Under the pieces are notes generated by a model. It saw only the letters and a program-made list of their open reading frames with translations. It did not search any database and was not told where the DNA came from. 11,116 nt of DNA from Anaerolineae bacterium. Its GTDB lineage: Bacteria > Chloroflexota > Anaerolineae > 4572-78 > J111. The stretch's first letter is position 1; the number at the start of each line of letters is the position of its first letter. Position numbers and translations under genes: made by a program. Positions 6,948-11,116 of the stretch are shown here, in pieces. The stretch spans positions 1 through 11,116 of the forward strand of contig JAGRCC010000393.1 in assembly GCA_020433785.1 (NCBI GenBank), written 5' to 3'.

Positions 6948-7958
6948 TCATCGCCTCGTGATTTCCAAATCATAAACCGGTTCCGCTGCGGCCCCAAAGC
7001 GAAACTTATATTCTTCATCGCCGCGTAAAAAATCATAACGGCGGCGGCCCAACTCAATAGCGTGACGCAACGTGTAAGAGGTTAAGACATTACCGGGGCT
7101 TAAATGGGCAAACTGTTCGGGGTCGTAACCGGAATTGTAGAGTAAAAATTCATTATTGTAATCAAAACAGAGCATCGTGGCGGCTAAAATACCGTTGACC
7201 TCAATGAAGTAGAGCTTCAGCCAGCCGGCTTCGGCCAAGATTTTGGCCACGGTTTTGAAGAAGTCGATCATCGGCTGGCTCCAAAAATCCTCTTTATCTT
7301 GCGTCGATTTCTGGTGCAGCGTAATAAAATCGGCCATCGCCTGATCCAGGTCCGTTAATGAGTCGACCACATACCAGCGCGTTTCCGCCTCACGTTCGAT
7401 TTTGCGCATCTTGCGCCGAATTTCGTGGCGCTGTTTTTTATCGATCTCGGCCAGATACGCTTCCCAATCGGCCGGTAGGGTGATTACTGGACAAACATCT
7501 TGCTGTCGCACGTCGGTCTGCCAACCCTGCTGGCGCGCTGTCTCGGCCAACTGGGTCGGCGTAATCGAGTTGTGGGGCAAGCTGCACAGATACAGCCTAT
7601 CCCAGGCCACGCCTTCATCAGCCAGACAACTGATCAGCGTCTGGTGAACCGCCGCCACATGATTGGCGTCGACCAGCAAATCCAGGTAGTCCGAGACATC
7701 GACGCAGCCGACAAAGGTAAGCTGGCGCTGCCCGTCCGCTGTGGTTTCGGCATACAGCGGAGCCAATCCCACCAACTGCCCCTCATCGGTCCGAATGGCG
7801 ATGAGGAACAAATCATCGTTACCCAAACAGCGCCACCAGGCGCTCTGGTAGCCGAATCGCATAAAAAACGGAGCGTTAACAGCCCGCTCCACTAGATCAT
7901 CCCACTCGTGCGCCAGGGTTTCAAATCCGGAAGCATCGGTATAAATTGTTGTCTGCAT
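6948..7958 (-). CDS. CelD/BcsL-type GNAT acyltransferase (FemAB-like)
   Basis: 336-residue member of the double-GNAT family (Acetyltransf_6, distantly related to FemAB peptidoglycan aminoacyltransferases). Typical features are the N-terminal substrate-side half with FFMRFGYQSAWWRCLG (31-46), a basic helix DKKQRHEIRRKMRKIERE (173-190), and the C-terminal acyl-CoA half with LYFIEVNGILAATML (249-263), the line LLYNSGYDPE (272-281) and the signature YDFLRGDEEYKFRFG (308-322). Such proteins are common in exopolysaccharide and cell-surface loci, where they modify sugars or peptides. The actual substrate is unknown. The start was set at ATG 7958, preceded by AAAAGGA at 7964-7970. The longer open frame up to 8132 runs into the neighbouring gene and has no family similarity. 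It sits 25 bases after the upstream gene and 26 before the glycosyltransferase, so the three are probably co-transcribed. Confidence 0.88.
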   Translation of the reverse strand: MQTTIYTDASGFETLAHEWDDLVERAVNAPFFMRFGYQSAWWRCLGNDDLFLIAIRTDEGQLVGLAPLYAETTADGQRQLTFVGCVDVSDYLDLLVDANHVAAVHQTLISCLADEGVAWDRLYLCSLPHNSITPTQLAETARQQGWQTDVRQQDVCPVITLPADWEAYLAEIDKKQRHEIRRKMRKIEREAETRWYVVDSLTDLDQAMADFITLHQKSTQDKEDFWSQPMIDFFKTVAKILAEAGWLKLYFIEVNGILAATMLCFDYNNEFLLYNSGYDPEQFAHLSPGNVLTSYTLRHAIELGRRRYDFLRGDEEYKFRFGAAAEPVYDLEITRR

Positions 7959-7983
7959 CACAATCCTTTTGGCTTCAAAATAA

Positions 7984-8541
7984 TCACTCACCCGTCTGTC
8001 GCCAATTGACCCGGTAGACCTGGAACCCGGTCTGACAATCGATATTCGGCTCGACCAATAAGGGCTGAGCCACGGGCAAATCGTTGGCAAAGATCTGGAT
8101 CCACAATTTTTGATGGGGTGGCAGTTGCTCAAGTTCGATCAGATAAGTACCCTGGCTCCCGGTGGTCGTCAGCGACACCAGGCCGGTTTGGTCATCCCAC
8201 ACCACTACTTGGACGCCAGACAGCGGCTCCCCCTTACGGCTAATGACGCTGCCTTCAAAACCGTATCGCTCGCAGTCGGAAAACCCTTCAACCGGTTCTT
8301 CCACCGTAAAGTCAATTCGCTCCGGCAGCGGCGGGCCGGGAGTTGTGGTGGGAACGGGAGCGGTCGGCAGGCTCAGTCCCGCCGGTCGAGTCGCGGTCGC
8401 CGCCGTTTCGGCCGTTACGTTGGGCTGGGCGATGAGAACATAGGCCAGGCTAAGCATAAAAATCAACAGACCAATGCTGACCACCCCAAAGAGCACCAGC
8501 CACGTTTTATTTTTTGATGTACGTGGGGTCCACGCGCCCAT
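7984..8541 (-). CDS. Single-pass membrane-anchored protein with a beta-sandwich-like extracytoplasmic domain, function unknown
   Basis: I do not recognise a named family. With the ATG at 8541 the product has 185 residues: a short basic N-terminus (WTPRTSKNK), one hydrophobic segment of about 25 residues (TWLVLFGVVSIGLLIFMLSL onward), then a Thr/Ala/Pro-rich linker of about 35 residues. A C-terminal domain of about 105 residues follows. It contains GFEGSVISRKGEPLSGVQVVV and GSQGTYLIEL, a pattern like carboxypeptidase-regulatory or Cna-B-type beta sandwiches. Two cysteines (in SDCERY and NIDCQTG) bracket this domain and could form a disulfide. The topology suggests an N-in, C-out anchored protein. 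The ATG at 8541 is preferred over a TTG at 8553 because GGTGG stands 6 bases before it. It is the first gene of the operon with the acetyltransferase and glycosyltransferase genes, pointing to envelope work. Confidence 0.75.
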   Translation of the reverse strand: MGAWTPRTSKNKTWLVLFGVVSIGLLIFMLSLAYVLIAQPNVTAETAATATRPAGLSLPTAPVPTTTPGPPLPERIDFTVEEPVEGFSDCERYGFEGSVISRKGEPLSGVQVVVWDDQTGLVSLTTTGSQGTYLIELEQLPPHQKLWIQIFANDLPVAQPLLVEPNIDCQTGFQVYRVNWRQTGE

Positions 8542-8558
8542 ACTTACCACCAAACACA

Positions 8559-8670
8559 GTAACTATTCAGGTGACTGGCACTTTTGCTCAAACAGAGAGA
8601 CCACTGACTGGCGTACACCCCCGCACTTACCGCGATTAAGTGCCAGTCACCTGGTCGGCTAAATAGCTAC
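8559..8670. repeat. Long-armed inverted repeat upstream of the surface operon
   Basis: CAGGTGACTGGCACTT (8568-8583) and AAGTGCCAGTCACCTG (8638-8653) are perfect 16-bp reverse complements around a 54-nt loop. Outside them GTAACTATT (8559-8567) pairs with AATAGCTAC (8662-8670) with one mismatch, across an 8-nt bulge (8654-8661). The loop has an extra partial copy, TGACTGGC (8605-8612). It fits a small non-autonomous or REP-like element, or a structured leader of the minus-strand operon. No target-site duplication is evident. Confidence 0.85.
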
Positions 8671-8671
8671 C

Positions 8672-8710
8672 AAAAAAGTAGGGCATGCCCAAGATTAGTC
8701 ATGCCCTATT
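8672..8710 (-). terminator. Intrinsic terminator of tRNA-Gln
   Basis: TAGGGCATG (8679-8687) pairs perfectly with CATGCCCTA (8700-8708) around a 12-nt loop. On the minus strand the stem is followed after a few bases by TTTTTT (8677-8672). It begins about 15 nt past the tRNA 3' end and should end tRNA transcription before the downstream operon. Confidence 0.85.
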
Positions 8711-8723
8711 AGACGATCGTGAA

Positions 8724-8794
8724 CTGGGGAGCAGGGATTCGAACCCCGGCTCGCAGAGCCAGAATCTGCTGTCCTACCACTAGACGACTCCCCA
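8724..8794 (-). tRNA. trnQ: tRNA-Gln (anticodon CUG)
   Basis: Reading the minus strand, a 71-nt cloverleaf folds cleanly. The acceptor stem is TGGGGAG with CTCCCCA. The 3-bp D stem is GTC/GAC around a TAGTGGTAG loop, and the anticodon stem is GCAGA/TCTGC with loop TTCTGGC. There is a 4-nt variable region, and the T stem CGGGG/CCCTG (one G-U) has loop TTCGAAT. The anticodon CUG (complement of 8760-8762) reads CAG. U1-A72 and discriminator G73 are glutamine identity elements. The CCA end is not encoded. Confidence 0.97.
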
Positions 8795-8807
8795 ATATGT
8801 AACCAGG

Positions 8808-8836
8808 ATTGTAGCATTTTCAGTGGGTCAGAGCAA
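8808..8836 (-). promoter_or_regulatory. Probable promoter of tRNA-Gln
   Basis: On the minus strand TACAAT (8813-8808) is preceded by TG one base upstream (extended -10) and lies 17 bases from TTGCTC (8836-8831), a partial -35. The -10 ends 13 bases before the tRNA 5' end, a suitable distance for a short precursor leader. Confidence 0.6.
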
Positions 8837-8907
8837 ATTTTCATGGCCTCGGCTTAACGCCCTCTAAAGGTGGTCACCTCTTGAACGCCGAATGGCCGTC
8901 AAGCGCC

Positions 8908-8992
8908 TGACCGCCGCTGGCCGACCGCAGACCGCCTAAAGTCGAGCAGATGGGGTGATATGCGACGGTCCACGGTCGGCTGTCGGCGGTCA
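8908..8992. repeat. GC-rich imperfect inverted repeat
   Basis: TGACCGCCG (8908-8916) with CGGCGGTCA (8984-8992), and GCCGACCG (8920-8927) with CGGTCGGC (8973-8980), form an interrupted 20-base stem with three mismatched positions and a 45-nt loop. The surrounding 8840-9030 gap is rich in CCGAC/GACCG words and shows no convincing gene. It lies downstream of the lyase-like gene on the minus strand, but no T-run follows, so it is not a normal intrinsic terminator. Confidence 0.6.
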
Positions 8993-9030
8993 AGCCCCAA
9001 AAAATCGAACTTGAGACGCAGCGATGTCCG

Positions 9031-10539
9031 TTAGCCAAACCGATCCAACAAAGCTTGAACCGCCGCCGAGTCAAGCATCTGTCGCAACTGCTCAACATCC
9101 GGCCCCGGCGAGCGATCCTGTTCCAGGGGCGGAATGAACTGCCGCACATAGGCCCGCACCGCCTCCACCCCATCGCCGGCTTGACCGCCGCGCCGGTCGA
9201 GCGCGACCAACCCGGCCAGCAGTTCGTAGGCCAGCATCGAGGTCGCCATCTCAGCCATATCGTACAACCGGGCGATAGCCGGCAGCGCCAGGGCCATATA
9301 ATCCTCCTGGCCGCCGGAACTGTCGCCGGTAGCCAGCGAGATCGGCTGGGCCAGCAAGCGCAGATGAGCCGCCAAGCCCAGGCTGGCTTTATGGGCTACC
9401 ACCAGCCCGGCATCCAGACCGGGCCGCGCCGCCAACTGCGGAGTCAGGCCGGTGATGACCGGATTGAGCAGCCGGTGCAACCGGCGTTCGCTCAAGCAGC
9501 CGACGTGGGCAAGAGCCAGCGCCACTTGTTCCACTTGATTAACCAGATGCTGATTGTGAAACAGTCCCACCGACAGCAATCGCCCGCCCTGGGGCGACTC
9601 GTCCCGGACCATGAGCGGATTGTCCGTAAAACTGACCAGCGCCCGCTCGATACGCTCCCGCAACTGCTGCAAGGCATCGAACAACGCCCCATGCACCTGC
9701 GGCGTCACCCGATACGACACCGGCGCTTGCAGCTTAACCGGCTCGATGCGGCTGCCGGCCAGCCACCGCTGCAAGGCGGCGATCAGCGCCCCCACACCCG
9801 GCTCGGCCGAGACCGGCAACAGAGCCGGATCGACCGCGTCTTTCGGCGCGGCCAACCCGTCCATCGATACCGCCGCGACCATCGTCGCCAGCTTCAACAG
9901 CCGCGCCAAACAGCGGTAGGCATCGAGCGCGTAGGCCGGCGCGGCCGTTACCCCGCTGAGCAGGGCCAGCCCTTCCTTGAACCCCAAGCGGTATGGCTCC
10001 ACGCCACGGGCAACCAGCGCCTCGGCGGCCGGTTGGCGGCGGTCATCAGGCCCGAAAACAAACCCCTCGCCGATAAAGGTTTGGCAGGCGTGGCAGTTGG
10101 CCGTTACATCGGCGGCGATACCGTGGCCCAGGCCGGGAATCCAGGGGGTGAAATCATCGTTCAGCCGATCCACCACAAACCGGCATAAATCGGCGCTGAC
10201 GCCGTCCAGTCCGGACAGGAAGTTGACCAGCCGGATCACCAGCGTGGCTCGGGCGACCGGCTTGGGCAGCGGCGGGCCGATGGCCGCGGCCCGCGCCCGC
10301 AGCATATGATGCGGCAGTTCGGCCCGCTCCGCGTCAGTTAGCTCGGTCGTGGACAGGGCGCCCAACCCGGTCGTCACGCCATAGCAGGGCACACCCTGGT
10401 CGATGAGGTGCAGCAAGGCGGCCCGACCTTGTTCAACCCTGGCCAGTAGCGCCTCATCGATAGCGAGCCGGGCGTGGTCGTAGGCTACCGCTTCGACCAC
10501 GTCCCAAGTGAGGTCCGCCGGTTGTCTAAGCGTGATCAT
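9031..10539 (-). CDS. Aromatic amino acid lyase (HAL/PAL) family homologue lacking the MIO triad
   Basis: 502 residues, full length for the histidine/phenylalanine ammonia-lyase fold, with recognisable blocks throughout: YGVTTGLGALS (53-63), IGEG (156-159), FKEGLALLSG (187-196), TPQVHGALFDAL (279-290), SFTDNPLM (303-310) and QEDYM (411-415). The Ala-Ser-Gly triad that cyclises to the MIO electrophile in true lyases is replaced by Ile141-Ala142-Ala143, inside GIAADVTANCH. By motif alignment to Pseudomonas HAL (numbering from memory), His83 becomes Arg83, Asn195 becomes Ser195 and Tyr280 becomes Val274. Tyr53, Gln277 (here Gln271), Arg283 (Arg277) and Glu414 (Glu412) are kept. The frame is clean and conserved around these sites, so this is a diverged functional gene rather than a damaged one. 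It overlaps the upstream cyclodeaminase-family gene by 4 bp. A normal ammonia-lyase reaction is unlikely; the true function is unknown. Confidence 0.9.
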   Translation of the reverse strand: MITLRQPADLTWDVVEAVAYDHARLAIDEALLARVEQGRAALLHLIDQGVPCYGVTTGLGALSTTELTDAERAELPHHMLRARAAAIGPPLPKPVARATLVIRLVNFLSGLDGVSADLCRFVVDRLNDDFTPWIPGLGHGIAADVTANCHACQTFIGEGFVFGPDDRRQPAAEALVARGVEPYRLGFKEGLALLSGVTAAPAYALDAYRCLARLLKLATMVAAVSMDGLAAPKDAVDPALLPVSAEPGVGALIAALQRWLAGSRIEPVKLQAPVSYRVTPQVHGALFDALQQLRERIERALVSFTDNPLMVRDESPQGGRLLSVGLFHNQHLVNQVEQVALALAHVGCLSERRLHRLLNPVITGLTPQLAARPGLDAGLVVAHKASLGLAAHLRLLAQPISLATGDSSGGQEDYMALALPAIARLYDMAEMATSMLAYELLAGLVALDRRGGQAGDGVEAVRAYVRQFIPPLEQDRSPGPDVEQLRQMLDSAAVQALLDRFG

Positions 10540-11116
10540 GCGTAGGGCAGTTCCCGGCCGATACCCAGCCGGTCAGCCTTTTCCAGCATGGCAAAGCCCA
10601 AGGCGATGTCTGAGGTCGATAAGCCCCGATGCCAGAATAAAATCGTTTCAGCCGCGTCTTCCCGACCCGGCAGCTTGCCGGCGCAAATATCGCCCAGTTC
10701 GCCGTGGATGGTGTCGCGGGTGATTTGGCCGGAGTCGACGTGCCGCCGCAAACAGCCGAACGGCCCGATCAAACATTGCCCCCAATCATCGACCACAATT
10801 TTGGCCATAATGTTGGTGATGTCATCTTCCACCGTACTCATGGTGCCGTAGGGAATGACCAGCGCGCCCGGTTTGATCCATTGGGTTTTAAAGACCGGCT
10901 GCGGGGCCGGCAGGCGGGACGCCTCGACTAAAATATCGGCCCCGTCCAGGCAAGCCTGCCAGGTGTCGGTTACCGTTATTGGCTTGCCCAGATCGCGTTC
11001 CAGCCGGTCGGCAAAGGCTTGCCGGCTTTCGGGCCGGCGCGAATGAACTCGAATCTCCTCAAAATCGAACAGACTGTCCAGCAGCCGAACGTTCCAGTAG
11101 GCGGTGCCTCGCGCCC
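10536..11116 (-). CDS. Ornithine cyclodeaminase/mu-crystallin family protein, C-terminal part (5' end outside window)
   Basis: The minus-strand frame is open from the right edge to the TGA at 10538-10536, giving 193 residues, roughly the last 60% of a family usually 310-340 long. The visible part starts in the Rossmann NAD(P)-binding domain: ARGTAYWNVRLL, then IRVHSRRPES (the strand ending that selects the cofactor), DGADILVEASRLPAPQ, and IKPGALVIPYGTM. The C-terminal region returning to the dimerisation/substrate domain has TILFWHRGLSTSDIALGF. Members include ornithine cyclodeaminase, ketimine reductase and several NAD-dependent amino-acid dehydrogenases, so the exact reaction cannot be named, and the substrate residues of the N-terminal domain are missing. 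The stop overlaps the start of the lyase-like gene (ATGA), implying translational coupling and a joint pathway. The ATG at 10841 is internal. Confidence 0.9.
   Translation of the reverse strand, partial: ARGTAYWNVRLLDSLFDFEEIRVHSRRPESRQAFADRLERDLGKPITVTDTWQACLDGADILVEASRLPAPQPVFKTQWIKPGALVIPYGTMSTVEDDITNIMAKIVVDDWGQCLIGPFGCLRRHVDSGQITRDTIHGELGDICAGKLPGREDAAETILFWHRGLSTSDIALGFAMLEKADRLGIGRELPYA

Noticed and set aside
7959..8132. N-terminal extension of the acetyltransferase gene up to base 8132
   Set aside because: The extra 58 residues match no family, run into the upstream gene and are less well supported than the ATG at 7958, which has a good ribosome-binding site.
8542..8553. TTG start at 8553 for the membrane-anchored protein
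   Set aside because: The ATG at 8541 is preceded by GGTGG at a suitable distance, and the extension adds only four residues without a better ribosome-binding site.
8995..9004. Terminator of the lyase-like gene (T-run on the minus strand)
   Set aside because: Six Ts follow the gene on the minus strand, but no stable stem lies directly before them.
9055..10188. Long + strand open frame (377 codons) opposite the lyase-like gene
   Set aside because: The product is Arg/Gln/His-rich with no recognisable domain. It is the antisense shadow of a GC-rich gene whose own product matches a known family end to end.
9031..10539. Pseudogene explanation for the lost MIO motif
   Set aside because: The frame is uninterrupted over the full family length, and many other conserved blocks are kept. 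Random decay would not change the active site alone.

Overview
The window looks like chromosomal DNA of a free-living, moderately GC-rich bacterium. Gene content and style suggest Chloroflexota (an Anaerolineae-like lineage). The clues are a MshA-like GT4 glycosyltransferase beside a CelD/BcsL-type acetyltransferase, short palindromic intergenic repeats and an apparently leaderless start. That assignment is inference, not proof. There are no phage or transposase genes.

Left part (1-4658, + strand): the C-terminal half of type I glutamine synthetase (glnA), with the tyrosine that is adenylylated in regulated enzymes, ends in a strong intrinsic terminator. It is followed by glnE, the enzyme that adds AMP to and removes it from that tyrosine. 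This GlnE is unusual. Between its two nucleotidyltransferase halves sits a block of about 270 residues that reads like the C-terminal tandem-ACT part of GlnD, the PII uridylyltransferase. The natural reading is that glutamine is sensed inside GlnE itself.

Middle (4659-5680): an array of nine 22-bp repeats, each built on a 17-bp palindrome, is followed by a near-consensus promoter and a higB-higA toxin-antitoxin pair.

Right of that (5680-8541, - strand): a three-gene, tightly spaced operon encodes a membrane-anchored protein of unknown function, a CelD/FemAB-like GNAT acyltransferase and a GT4 glycosyltransferase. It probably serves envelope or surface glycan work. Upstream of it lie a 16-bp perfect inverted repeat with a 54-nt loop and a tRNA-Gln(CUG) gene with its own promoter-like hexamers and terminator.

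Right end (9031-11116, - strand): an ornithine cyclodeaminase/mu-crystallin family gene (5' end outside the window) overlaps by 4 bp a gene of the histidine/phenylalanine ammonia-lyase fold. The lyase homologue lacks the Ala-Ser-Gly triad that makes the MIO cofactor, and also several catalytic residues, so it is unlikely to be a normal ammonia-lyase. The GlnE-GlnD chimera and the MIO-less lyase/cyclodeaminase pair are the two observations most worth pursuing.
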